DNA from: Mermis nigrescens
Taxonomy: Eukaryota > Nematoda > Enoplea > Mermithida > Mermithidae
Length of the DNA: 64,000 bases
Reading direction: 5' to 3'
Assembly: GCA_036768485.1 (NCBI GenBank)
Contig: JAVLUZ010000154.1
Coordinates: 25,533,637-25,597,636 of the forward strand
The notes beneath the pieces were generated by a model, which was not told the origin of the DNA, did no database searches, and saw nothing but the letters and a program-made list of their open reading frames with translations. The first letter of the stretch is position 1; each line of letters begins with the position of its first letter. The position numbers were made by a program, and so were the translations under genes. Shown one piece after another: positions 60,201 to 63,529 of the stretch.

Positions 60201-62589
60201 TGCAAAAATGTAGCAGGGGATGGGGGATTCCTTTACTAAAAAAGGTTTACCCCTAATACGCCAAAACCAGAAAAAGTTTGACCACGCTTCGCGATTTTTG
60301 AAAAAATTGCCTTTTTTGGCCGTTTTTAGGTGTTTTTTCGCCGTTTGTGGCAAAAAATTGTATGTAATTTGTACCCCCTCCCCTCAGAAATGGCGGGGAC
60401 CCCAACCCAAAGTGTCGAGCCGTTACGTGTATGCACACATGTACGGTAGGGATGCAACAAATTTTGGCCAAATAGATGAAGAAACGAAAGAAAAAAGGCT
60501 ACAAAATCGGAAAAAAATCATAAAAACCTTAAGTACACGCATAGATACTCCAAAACTATATTTGCGTAGGAACTCAGCTAACGGGTCATAGGTCAACTGA
60601 CCAACGCTGACGGTCGACCCTGTAAGACATAGGTATAGTCAGATATACGAAAATGGAGCTATATGCAAGAACCCTGGCGAATGTTGGTTGAACAAATAAA
60701 CGCCTCAATTGAAAAAGGTCAGAGGTCATTCAAGTCGATCGACCTGTAGGGGGTCAAAGGTCACCGCCTAAATATTTCAAAATTTCCAACCAGTCGATCG
60801 AATTTACTTGAATGCACTCCTCCAAGAATTCCAGCGTCAAATGAGGCTCGTTGGAAGCCAATTTTTCGGAAATCGATTTAATAAATATCGTATTATTGGC
60901 CGGTATCAATAGTCCTTCGGTTTCGGACAATTGACCTTCGATTTTGAAATCAAAAGTGACCGACAAAGCGCACAATAAATTATAGGCCGCGGTCCTAAGG
61001 CTAGGATCCGTGCTGCCAAGATTTAACAACGCCTAAAATAAAAAATTCCAGAATAAAAAATTAAATTAAAAGGTAGAATCCTCAATAAATTAGTAAATTA
61101 ATCAAATTGATTAATCACTTAATAAATTAGTTATAAATCATAATTAGATTAAATTCGTTTTTATTCGTCTTTTGAAAAAATTGTAAGTTTTCATCTATAA
61201 ATTTTTCAGCGTTTTACTTACTTTTCTGAACGAGTATGATAAGAAATTGATGTTAAAAGACTCCAAAAAAATGAAATTAAAGACTAAAGAGAAGACTTAA
61301 ATAACGATAATGCTAAAATTGACTAAAATTAAACAACATAAATACTCAATAAAATTTTATAAGATAAAAAATTAGAAAAAACATGAGTGAGAAGCATGGT
61401 TTCTTTGTATTCCGCAAAGATTTCTCCCGAAAGACTTTTCGGGACCGTCTTTGTAGACGTACAAAGATTTTTGGGAAGACGAAAACTGCAAAAAAGGCCT
61501 GAAATTCGCTGGAATGAGAATTTGTGTGTCCTCTCACCTTTATAATGGCAGAAATTGCATTTGAACGAAAAATGTCAGATATTTCGGCGCTTCGCGACGT
61601 TTCAAGACGATTCTTAGTGATTTTTGCCCTCAGAAACCCAGAAATTAGTTAAAATACACTACCATAGGTCAAAAAGCCCGATTTGCGCCATACTAAAATC
61701 GCTACTGTACCATACATATTATTGTACCCAGAAATCTGCGTGTGTAAAATGTACAAAGACTTCTTGGGAGCATCTTTGTACACGTAAAAACTTACCTTGC
61801 ACGAAAAAACACTGGCAAGAAGTGATAAATAAAAAATTGTAAACATGAATTAATTAGCAATAAATCGCAAATTGTAAGAAGACTAACGGCAATTTTATAA
61901 AGAAGCAGAAAACAAAAAGCGAGTAAATGCCTTTTCCGAAATGTTCTGCCAAAAATAAAACGAATGACTAAATTATTGGCAATATCATTGAAAAATCGTT
62001 TCGGATCATCGCCGAACTTTTGATTCGAGCGATTTTCGAGCCTTTGACTGGACTTATCCGGGTTAAGGATAAAGCTAACGCGATTTAATAAAAAACGACA
62101 TAAAAAAACCAAAAAATGCGAAAAATAAAAAGGATTATCAAACGTAAAAAGCAAAGAATAGAGTAGAATAACTAAATACGAAAAAACTAGAGAATAATAA
62201 CAAAAAACGAAGAATAAAAAAGTAAAAAGCATTAAAGTCGCGCGAACCATCGGGCAAAAAATAAAGCTTCATATACATATAGCGTGGTCGGCTGACTTTT
62301 TGCCCTAAATTTATTAAGGCCTCAATATTTCTTTTTGAATTTTCAAATATTTTCAAATATTTTCTAATAACTTCAAAAACTGAATTACCATATTTAGCAA
62401 AGTGCCCGGAACATCCTTAGCCCGAATTTTCGGATGCAACAAACTTTGATCCGGCTGCGACATTTCGTAGCACGTTTTAATGTGCGCGATGGCCGACAAA
62501 ATTTGCTCGCATTCGTTGTGAATAATAGATAACGGGCTCGACTCGTTCAATATCGTGAAAGTTATCGTATTATCGTCGACTAAACAGCT
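18009..62589 (-). CDS. NF1: Neurofibromin, 3' half of the gene (19 exons, C-terminal region to stop)
   Basis: Neurofibromin is a cytoplasmic Ras GTPase-activating protein that turns off Ras signalling. Only the region C-terminal to the RasGAP and Sec14-PH domains is here, the HEAT-like C-terminal half. I placed 19 minus-strand exons by conserved segments that occur in the right order, for example [90 protein letters not shown] and [16 protein letters not shown]. The joined exons give 1121 codons plus a TGA stop. Introns range from about 0.3 to 7.8 kb and are full of MITEs. Two junctions (w2/w3 and w14/w15) need special treatment, described in their entries. The 5' half of the gene lies beyond 64000. 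The extreme C-terminus is Ala/Pro-rich and not conserved with vertebrates. Identity rests on remembered family sequence, not on a search, but the number of ordered matches makes it close to certain. Confidence 0.96.
18398..18640 (+). mobile_element. Family B MITE, copy 4
   Basis: From TAGGCGGGCAGCACC to ATGCCCAAGTGTGT, with the inner CATCGAGCACTATCCATTGG segment. Confidence 0.72.
18856..19088 (+). mobile_element. Family B MITE, copy 5
   Basis: From CATAGGTGGGCAGC to GCCCATGTGTG, with a perfect 8-bp duplication GTTATGAC on both sides. Confidence 0.9.
19430..19670 (-). mobile_element. Family B MITE, copy 6
   Basis: From CACATCTGGGCGTGGG to GCCCACCTATG, with a perfect 8-bp duplication ATACCTAC. 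Confidence 0.9.
19849..20235 (-). mobile_element. Family C MITE, third copy
   Basis: Begins CATACATGTACAGCATGGG and carries GGCGCGAAGCGCCGAG inside. The right boundary is approximate. Confidence 0.65.
20497..20815 (+). repeat. Tandem pair, about 150-bp unit
   Basis: Two direct copies, each running GTGAACCA...GATCC...ATCCCA.AAGGCTGA, TTTTTTACCTCCC and TGACAGAAAACTAGTCCTTT. They belong to a wider dispersed family (D) with CCCATCCC-rich starts. Confidence 0.7.
21144..21193 (-). CDS. NF1: NF1 exon w18 (50-bp small exon)
   Basis: The acceptor is TTCAG|GC (phase 1) and the donor is AAG|GTTAGT (phase 0). It encodes [17 protein letters not shown], matching the vertebrate [15 protein letters not shown] segment. 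It is too small for ordinary ORF finding. Confidence 0.95.
21194..22663. other. NF1 intron 17, AT-rich part
   Basis: Contains a TTAA tandem tract (about 21545-21585) and low-complexity TTTAAAATTATTT sequence (about 21830-22020). No exon seen. Confidence 0.5.
22664..22851 (+). mobile_element. Family E MITE, copy 1
   Basis: From CAGGGGAGGCCGATTTAGG to CCTAGATCCGCCACTG, flanked by a perfect 8-bp duplication CCCAGATA. Confidence 0.9.
23120..23265 (-). CDS. NF1: NF1 exon w17
   Basis: The acceptor is TTTTGCATAG|G (phase 2) and the donor is CAAG|GTAGGT (leaves phase 1). It encodes [36 protein letters not shown] and [12 protein letters not shown], corresponding to HNLLDSKINTLLSL...HGIVQSVV in vertebrates. 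A family B MITE ends about 25 bases upstream of the acceptor. Confidence 0.93.
23290..23518 (-). mobile_element. Family B MITE, copy 7, close to NF1 w17 acceptor
   Basis: From GCACCTGGGCATGGGGG to GCCCACCTATAA. Its left end is about 25 bases from the start of exon w17. Confidence 0.75.
23876..24045 (-). mobile_element. Family B MITE, copy 8, truncated
   Basis: Begins CACACCTGGGCTTGGGG and is cut off after the ATGCCAATGGATAGTCCCCG segment. Confidence 0.65.
24609..24762 (-). mobile_element. Family B MITE, copy 9, internally deleted
   Basis: Both ends are visible (CACACATGAGCGTGAGCGG and TGCCCACGTATG), with about 80 bases of the middle missing. Confidence 0.6.
24878..24978 (-). CDS. NF1: NF1 exon w16
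   Basis: The acceptor is TTGCGTCAG|GCC (phase 0) and the donor is GTCGT|GTAAAC (phase 2). It encodes [18 protein letters not shown] and [16 protein letters not shown]; the second segment is identical to the vertebrate protein as I remember it. Confidence 0.97.
25223..25438. mobile_element. Family D repeat
   Basis: From CGTACGTGTAAGAGGGGG to GAGCCGTTGGATGTATG. Relatives lie at about 28679-28880, 30195-30394, 44555-44720, 58118-58262 and 60195-60435. Ends resemble CATACACGTAAC in both orientations; no target duplication is clear. Confidence 0.6.
25564..25738 (+). mobile_element. Family A MITE, copy 1
   Basis: CAGGCACGTAGCTGGCCG to GATACGTGCCTG, flanks CCATTCCA / CCATTCAA. Confidence 0.9.
25880..25965 (+). 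pseudogene. Degenerate BED zinc-finger fragment of a hAT-type transposase
   Basis: One plus-strand frame reads [18 protein letters not shown] then [11 protein letters not shown], which resembles the W..F...EDG..C..C...LSY..NTTNL start of BED fingers. The second cysteine and the histidines are lost, and no transposase follows. A short relative lies at about 14045. The identification is tentative. Confidence 0.35.
26310..27330 (+). mobile_element. Family F element, interrupted
   Basis: Starts CAGGCCCGTAGCCAGGGGG like the complete copy at 50052. Inside are diverged subrepeats, each with GACATGCAGAATATGTC-type and GGCGCTTGGCGCC sequence. A mariner-like fold-back is inserted at 26537. The right end is not defined. 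Confidence 0.6.
26537..27044. mobile_element. 508-bp fold-back element with long inverted arms
   Basis: Flanked by TA on both sides. Ends CAGTGCTCGCCATGAAACAT and CATGTTTCGTGCGAGCACTG start inverted arms of roughly 230 bp. The centre has five copies of GCGCGCACGTGAATG or close variants. TA flanks and CAGTG ends fit a Tc1/mariner derivative. Confidence 0.9.
27355..27745 (+). mobile_element. Family C MITE, fourth copy
   Basis: Carries the family's internal order through AAAACGATGTTTCTGACGCG and ends near CCCATGCTGCGCATGTCTGG. Confidence 0.65.
27786..28040 (+). mobile_element. Family B MITE, copy 10, just past NF1 w15 donor
   Basis: From CATAGGTGAGCGGCACC to CCCACGCACCAGGTATG. Its end is 18 bases from the donor of exon w15. 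Confidence 0.75.
28059..28485 (-). CDS. NF1: NF1 exon w15 (GC-rich)
   Basis: The acceptor is GCGAACAG|G (phase 2) and the donor is CTA|GTAAGC (phase 0). It starts [20 protein letters not shown], continues through an Ala/Ser/Arg-rich stretch and ends [19 protein letters not shown] plus VLTVL, which matches vertebrate SESNVLLDEEVLTDPKIQALLLTVL. Its base composition is strikingly GC- and CpG-rich compared with the AT-rich introns. Long plus-strand frames over 28051-28682 are by-products of this composition. The first part of the exon is not conserved, so the exact acceptor is less sure than the donor. Confidence 0.9.
28679..29250. mobile_element. Family D repeat abutting a family C MITE
   Basis: Family D sequence (CGTGTAACGGCTTGAAATTC to CCTCTTACACGTACGG) runs to about 28880, and a diverged family C copy (GCGCCTCGCGCCATAACTTC inside) follows to about 29250. 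Confidence 0.55.
29472..29614 (-). mobile_element. Family A MITE, copy 7
   Basis: CAGGCCCGCATCTATGGGGG to CAGCTACGTGCCTG, with a perfect 8-bp duplication AACGGGAT. Confidence 0.92.
29736..29921 (+). mobile_element. Family E MITE, copy 2
   Basis: CAGGGGCGGATTTAGGGG to CCTAGATCCGCCACTG, with a perfect 8-bp duplication ATTGTAAG. Confidence 0.93.
29922..31137. other. NF1 intron 14, right of centre
   Basis: Contains a family D repeat (about 30195-30394) and a truncated family B MITE (about 30538-30768, with CATCGAGCACTATCCATTGG). No exon seen. Confidence 0.5.
31138..31307 (-). mobile_element. Family A MITE, copy 8
   Basis: CAGGCATGTATCTTTGG to CAGCTGCGTGCCCG, with a perfect 8-bp duplication CGGAAGTT. 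Confidence 0.92.
31370..32070. repeat. Diverged subrepeats carrying GGCGCTTCGCGCC
   Basis: Five or so units of about 100 bp, each with an ATTGAG segment, AAAATT and GGCGCTTCGCGCC or a variant. A family A MITE splits the array. Confidence 0.55.
31686..31866 (-). mobile_element. Family A MITE, copy 9
   Basis: CAGGCATGTATTTCTGGGGG to CTAGCTACGTGCCTG. The target duplication is unclear because the flanks are simple TATATAAA sequence. Confidence 0.82.
32432..32603 (+). mobile_element. Family A MITE, copy 2
   Basis: CAGGCACGTACATAGCTGG to GATACGCGCCTG, flanks CTTGAAAA / CTTGCAAA. Confidence 0.88.
32935..33110 (-). CDS. NF1: NF1 exon w14 (3' boundary uncertain)
   Basis: The acceptor is TCGCCCAG|GTA, phase 0. 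It encodes [34 protein letters not shown] and [18 protein letters not shown], the Ser/Pro-rich linker that corresponds to the RKSMSL...SQAN region of vertebrate NF1. The donor that looks best is TAC|GTACCT (end 32943, phase 0), but w15 needs phase 2. The frame is kept if the exon ends at 32935 before GTCCGT, which makes the junction codon Lys followed by Ser. The coordinates given are that version. Confidence 0.82.
33303..33475 (+). mobile_element. Family A MITE, copy 3
   Basis: CAGGCACGTAGCTGGCCC to CCTACGTGCCTG, flanks GGTGTAGA / GGTGTAAA. Confidence 0.9.
34396..35080. mobile_element. Mariner-like element with AGGGTGGGCCAAAAA ends
   Basis: About 685 bp between TAGGGTGGGCCAAAAAAGG and CCTTTTTGGCCCACCCTGTA. 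The CAGGGTGGGCCAAAAA type of end is known from Tc1/mariner elements. The inside is AT-rich tandem ATTAAATAAT sequence; no transposase seen. Confidence 0.65.
35093..35395. mobile_element. Second, shortened copy of the fold-back element
   Basis: Ends TTGTCGCCATGAAAGATGAC and GTCATCTTTCATGGCGACCA are inverted over about 50 bp and TA-flanked. It keeps the GCGCGCACGTGAATG repeats and a left arm like the copy at 26537, but most of the right arm is missing. Confidence 0.8.
35814..36051 (-). CDS. NF1: NF1 exon w13
   Basis: The acceptor TATATTAG|A completes an Arg codon with w12 (phase 2); the donor is AAG|GTGTAG, phase 0. It encodes [10 protein letters not shown], then [20 protein letters not shown], followed by a less conserved acidic and Ser-rich tail. 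The first 28 or so bases of the exon plus its acceptor are repeated four times upstream (see the array at 36060-36850). Confidence 0.95.
36060..36850 (-). repeat. Tandem array duplicating the NF1 w13 splice acceptor
   Basis: Four extra copies (acceptor-equivalents near 36225, 36438, 36605, 36770) of a 160-215 bp unit containing AAATTATTTTATATTAGAG-type intron end plus about 28 exon bases (ACAAATTCGA..., TCCGTGGACAG), then GTAAAC and TTAGCATG. The true exon start is at 36051. Copies differ by point changes and AT-tract length. Confidence 0.88.
37180..37452 (+). mobile_element. Family C MITE, partial copy
   Basis: Contains CCGGCGCTTCGCGCCATATA and AAACGTCAAAAAACAGTG and ends ATTCCTATGCTGTACACG. 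Confidence 0.6.
37573..37740 (+). mobile_element. Family A MITE, copy 4, next to NF1 w12 donor
   Basis: CAGGCACGTAGCTGGTCG to GATACGTGCCTG, flanks ATAACAAA / ATAACAGA. Its right end is 14 bases from exon w12. Confidence 0.92.
37755..37969 (-). CDS. NF1: NF1 exon w12
   Basis: Starts after CGCGCGCAG with AAA (phase 0) and ends AAAAG|GTTTGT (phase 2). It encodes [40 protein letters not shown] and [16 protein letters not shown] family A MITE ends 14 bases past the donor. Confidence 0.96.
38047..38218 (-). mobile_element. Family A MITE, copy 10
   Basis: CAGGCACGTATCTCAGGGGG to CAGCAACGTGCCTG, flanks CTAAATAA / CTAAATGA. Confidence 0.9.
38771..38911 (-). CDS. NF1: NF1 exon w11
   Basis: Forty-seven codons, phase 0 to 0, between GGCGTTTCAG|GAT and GAG|GTGCTT. 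It encodes [20 protein letters not shown] and [20 protein letters not shown] family C MITE starts 32 bases upstream of the exon, inside the normal branch-point zone. Confidence 0.95.
38943..39323 (-). mobile_element. Family C MITE, complete copy near NF1 w11 acceptor
   Basis: CATACATGCACAGTATGAG to AAGATCATGTATG, with a perfect 8-bp duplication TCGCCCAC. Its duplication begins 24 bases upstream of exon w11. Confidence 0.92.
39637..40008 (+). mobile_element. Family C MITE, further copy
   Basis: CATAAATGATCTCGGGG to CATTGCTGTGCATG, with GGGCGCTTCGCGCCAAAC inside. Confidence 0.7.
40009..41324. other. NF1 intron 10, central part
   Basis: Contains a TTTTATTATTTTTTATT low-complexity tract at about 40830-40975. 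A family D-like fragment lies near 40420-40500. No exon seen. Confidence 0.5.
41325..41520 (-). mobile_element. Family C MITE fragment
   Basis: Contains CGTTGGAATTCTTATAAAGG, AAGTGCCTTTTTGGGGCCAA and a degenerate CGCGAATTCTGGGGGG end. Confidence 0.5.
41851..42047 (+). mobile_element. Family E MITE, copy 3
   Basis: CAGGGGCGGATTTAGGG to CCTGGATCCGCCACTG, flanks GACTAAAG / GACTAGAA. Confidence 0.9.
42453..42533 (-). CDS. NF1: NF1 exon w10
   Basis: Twenty-seven codons, phase 0 to 0, between ATTCAG|TTT and CAA|GTACTG. It encodes [20 protein letters not shown] and LQPLLAQ, matching the vertebrate ALTKLQPLLNKD segment. It is too short to be found by open reading frame alone; the match to neighbours and phase supports it. 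Confidence 0.92.
43463..43639 (-). CDS. NF1: NF1 exon w9
   Basis: Fifty-nine codons, phase 0 to 0, between GTAAACAG|GCG and CAG|GTGGGA. It encodes [32 protein letters not shown] and [10 protein letters not shown]. The LQPRALVVF core is a hallmark of neurofibromin. Confidence 0.97.
44091..44341 (-). CDS. NF1: NF1 exon w8
   Basis: The acceptor is TTATTGTAG|AG (phase 1, completing a Glu codon with w7) and the donor is GAA|GTACAA. It encodes [39 protein letters not shown], a variable middle and [16 protein letters not shown]. The intron upstream is the longest seen in this gene, about 7.8 kb. Confidence 0.96.
44821..44995 (+). mobile_element. Family A MITE, copy 5
   Basis: CAGGCACGTAGCTGGACCG to GATACGTGCCTG, with a perfect 8-bp duplication CTGCTATA. 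Confidence 0.94.
44996..46122. other. NF1 intron 7, left part
   Basis: AT-rich DNA with a 61-codon minus-strand frame at 45292-45477 that I could not assign. No exon matches NF1 here. Confidence 0.4.
46123..46573 (+). mobile_element. Family T element, copy 1
   Basis: CAGTGTTTTTTTGTAC to TACAAAAAAACCGTG, with a perfect 8-bp duplication GTCAAATC. Subterminal GTACAAAG and CTTTGTAC copies lie at both ends, and GGCGCGAAGCGCCGA occurs twice inside. Confidence 0.92.
46625..46965 (+). mobile_element. Family C-like repeat, diverged
   Basis: Contains the CAGAATTTTTGCGAAAATG, AGCCTTGCCAGAAACGCC and GAATTCCCGTGCTGTATATT segments of the family in order, with many changes. Confidence 0.5.
47118..47731 (+). 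mobile_element. Family E element, 614-bp copy
   Basis: CAGGGGCGGATTTAAGGGG to TTCTAGATCCGCCACTG, flanks GTTAGCGC / CTTAGCGC. It is about three times longer than the other E copies and holds GGCGCTGCGCGCCGGA inside, so it may be closer to the parent element. Confidence 0.88.
48147..48420 (+). mobile_element. Family B MITE, copy 12
   Basis: CATAGGTGGGCAGCACC to GCCCATGTGTG. Its right-hand target duplication is split by the element at 48428 and can be rebuilt (GTCGGACG / GTCGGGCG). Confidence 0.9.
48428..49666. mobile_element. 1.24-kb element with CCGGGCCCGGG-rich ends
   Basis: Ends CAGTGATCGACCGGG and CCCGGTCGATCACTG are inverted, with flanks GGTCGGGT / GGTCGGGC. Both subterminal regions carry multiple GGGCCCGGGC repeats. 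The roughly 1-kb interior is AT-rich with no transposase frame, so it looks non-autonomous. Confidence 0.88.
50052..50459 (-). mobile_element. Family F element, complete copy
   Basis: CAGGCCCGTATCCAGG to AAATACGGCCCTG, with a perfect 8-bp duplication GCTTCAAG. GGCGCGAAGCGCCGAA lies inside. Confidence 0.93.
50786..51048 (-). mobile_element. Family B MITE, copy 13
   Basis: CACACGTGGGCGTAGG to GCCCACCTATG, with a perfect 8-bp duplication ACCCTAAC. Confidence 0.94.
51049..52126. other. NF1 intron 7, right end
   Basis: AT-rich intronic DNA; no repeat or exon recognised. Confidence 0.4.
52127..52267 (-). CDS. NF1: NF1 exon w7
   Basis: Entered in phase 1 after AAATTTTAG and left in phase 1 at TCGG|GTGAGC. 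It encodes [37 protein letters not shown] and [10 protein letters not shown] plus-strand open frame over the same bases looks protein-like, but the minus strand matches NF1 codon by codon. Confidence 0.96.
52972..53089 (-). CDS. NF1: NF1 exon w6
   Basis: The acceptor is CCGGTTCAG|CTC (phase 0) and the donor is GACG|GTAATA (leaves phase 1). It encodes [31 protein letters not shown] and SFNNCLD, matching the DKTC...[18 protein letters not shown] segment of the family. Confidence 0.95.
53626..54054. mobile_element. 429-bp TIR element with perfect 8-bp duplication
   Basis: From CATAGGTGCACAAGG to CTATGTGCATGTGTG, flanked on both sides by CCCTCAGG. Its ends resemble family B but the inside differs. 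A related C-rich fragment lies near 24228-24275. Confidence 0.85.
54957..55194 (+). mobile_element. Family B MITE, copy 14
   Basis: CATAGGTGGGCGGCACC to GCCCAGGTGTG, flanks GTTACGAC / ATTACGAC. Confidence 0.92.
55503..55675 (+). mobile_element. Family A MITE, copy 6
   Basis: CAGGCATGTAGCTGGCCG to AATACGTGCCTG. The flanks share CAGAACA. Confidence 0.88.
56124..56243 (-). CDS. NF1: NF1 exon w5
   Basis: Forty codons, phase 0 to 0, between TTGTACAG|AAA and AAT|GTAAGT, a near-consensus donor. It encodes [20 protein letters not shown] and [15 protein letters not shown], continuing directly from w4. Confidence 0.95.
56255..56395 (+). repeat. AT-rich tandem repeat, about 22-bp unit
   Basis: Five or six copies of AAAAAATAATAATAAACAAA with small changes, just upstream of NF1 exon w5. 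Confidence 0.8.
56575..56661 (-). CDS. NF1: NF1 exon w4
   Basis: Twenty-nine codons, phase 0 to 0, between TTTTTTCAG|ATG and AAA|GTATTA. It encodes [20 protein letters not shown] and then DLILDGFIK, matching the [15 protein letters not shown] segment of vertebrate neurofibromin. Confidence 0.95.
56893..57130 (-). mobile_element. tRNA-derived SINE in NF1 intron 3
   Basis: Flanked by a perfect 14-bp duplication TTACTTACAGAATA (56879-56892, 57131-57144). On the minus strand it begins with a tRNA-like head holding an A box (TGGCGTAGTGGT) and a B box (GGTTCGAACCC), the internal RNA polymerase III promoter. The body contains a GGCACGA...TCGTGCC hairpin. The tRNA stems are degenerate, so it is not a working tRNA gene. 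Confidence 0.85.
57145..57829. other. NF1 intron 3, right part
   Basis: AT-rich; no repeat or exon recognised. Confidence 0.4.
57830..57996 (-). CDS. NF1: NF1 exon w3
   Basis: The acceptor is CTCTTTCAAG|GA, entered in phase 1, and the donor is GAG|GTTTAG, phase 0. It encodes [12 protein letters not shown], then [17 protein letters not shown] and [14 protein letters not shown], one of the most conserved parts of the C-terminal half. The plus-strand reading frame at 57803-58021 is its shadow. Confidence 0.93.
58842..59592. mobile_element. Family T element, 751-bp copy
   Basis: CACTGTTTTTTCTTTGTACG to TACAAAAAAAATCAGTC, flanks CAAAGAAC / CTAAGAAC. Subterminal GTACAAAGA copies are present in both orientations at each end. 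Confidence 0.8.
59593..60764. other. NF1 intron 2, right part
   Basis: Contains a family D repeat (about 60195-60435, with CCGTTACGTGTATG end). No exon recognised. Confidence 0.45.
60765..61032 (-). CDS. NF1: NF1 exon w2 (3' boundary uncertain)
   Basis: Begins after TTTTAG with GCG TTG (phase 0) and carries [37 protein letters not shown] and [14 protein letters not shown]. Family homology ends at the CIQ codons, where a good donor GTAAAT follows (exon end 60808). That donor is phase 0, but w3 can only be entered in phase 1, and joining the two gives a stop after six codons. An in-frame model needs either the weaker donor GTGACC giving end 60765 (adds 14 codons after CIQ) or one extra G before GTAAAT. 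The coordinates given are the in-frame version. The stretch to 60808 is certain; the last 43 bases are not. Confidence 0.85.
61395..61814 (-). mobile_element. Family T element, copy 2
   Basis: CATGGTTTCTTTGTATTCCG to CACGAAAAAACACTG, in the opposite orientation to the copy at 46123. Weak 8-bp flank match GTGAGAAG / GCAAGAAG. Confidence 0.8.
62389..62589 (-). CDS. NF1: NF1 exon w1 (first visible)
   Basis: Sixty-seven codons, phase 0 at both ends. The acceptor follows a pyrimidine-rich stretch ending CATCAG, then AGC TGT; the donor is ATG|GTAATT. Conserved segments are [29 protein letters not shown] and [10 protein letters not shown], the stretch just after the Sec14-PH region in the family. 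I see no further NF1 exon between 62590 and the right edge. Confidence 0.93.
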
Positions 62590-63112
62590 CTGATGAGATA
62601 AATATAATTTTTATATAGATGCAAAGAGGCCACCGGCTGTGTTTGAATTAAAATGCCAAATGCGCACATCTTACATAAGGCGAATGAAACATTCAAATAA
62701 GGGTTGAACCATTATCTCATATGAGAGCGAGTAAAACATTCGAATAAGGGTTGAACCATCGATTACGATTTCGCGCCGTCTTTAATTATTACGCCCTCTA
62801 AATTTAGCTTTCTTCAATATCAGGTGCATATAAAACTATTTTTATATCACTTTTAGGAGGAACTTTTTTACTAAAACTCGCGCGCTCTAGAGACAGCAAG
62901 GTCTTTAACTACGGTATAGCTTTTCCGGGCGCTTGGGCGCAAGTGCGCTAAAGATAGCTGTATGATTATCATTAGAATGTGGCTTCAGCCCGGGCGTTCG
63001 GCGCTTGGCTGCCTTTTTTAATCGGCTTGCTTACGGACTTCAATCCTAGAGAATACATTTCTTGATTTTCTCCCAGCTCAAGCAATAGTGGACTAAAAAT
63101 ACCGACTATAAA
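62590..63112. other. Upstream NF1 intron with short repeats
   Basis: The segment CATTCGAATAAGGGTTGAAC occurs twice (about 62690 and 62740), and GCGCACATCTTACATAAGGCG near 62658 recurs as GCGTACATCTTACATAGAGCG at the right edge, so a further repeat probably straddles the window end. Confidence 0.5.
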
Positions 63113-63282
63113 CAGGCGCGTAGCTCTTGGGGAATAGGGGGTCGGCCGGAACCCCCTAAATTCAGAAAAATCGAAAAAACGACTTTTTACACGTTATCTT
63201 GTGCAATTTTTAGCCTTTTTGGGCTTAGGCCCCCAAAATTGGCGTTGGTCCCCCCAAAGTAGGACGGCCAGCTACGTGCCTG
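63113..63282 (-). mobile_element. Family A MITE, copy 11
   Basis: CAGGCGCGTAGCTCTTGGGG to CAGCTACGTGCCTG, flanks ACTATAAA / GCTATAAA. Confidence 0.92.
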
Positions 63283-63351
63283 GCTATAAATGCTAAACTG
63301 TGGCTTTCACACATTCTTTTCTCCGTTTTTCTGAGACAAATTGTGTATCCG

Positions 63352-63529
63352 CAGGCACGTATCTCTGAATGGAATGGGGGGGGGGTGGTGCGGACGCACC
63401 AAAATTCAGAAAAATCGGAAAAATAGATCTTTTTAAACGTTATTTTGTGCTATTTTGGGCTTTTTTTGGGCTTAGTCCCCCAAAATTGGTTTTGGTTCCC
63501 CCAAAATAGGACGGCCTGCTACGTGCCTG
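63352..63529 (-). mobile_element. Family A MITE, copy 12
   Basis: CAGGCACGTATCTCTG to CTGCTACGTGCCTG, flanks TGTATCCG / TGTATGCG. Confidence 0.92.
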
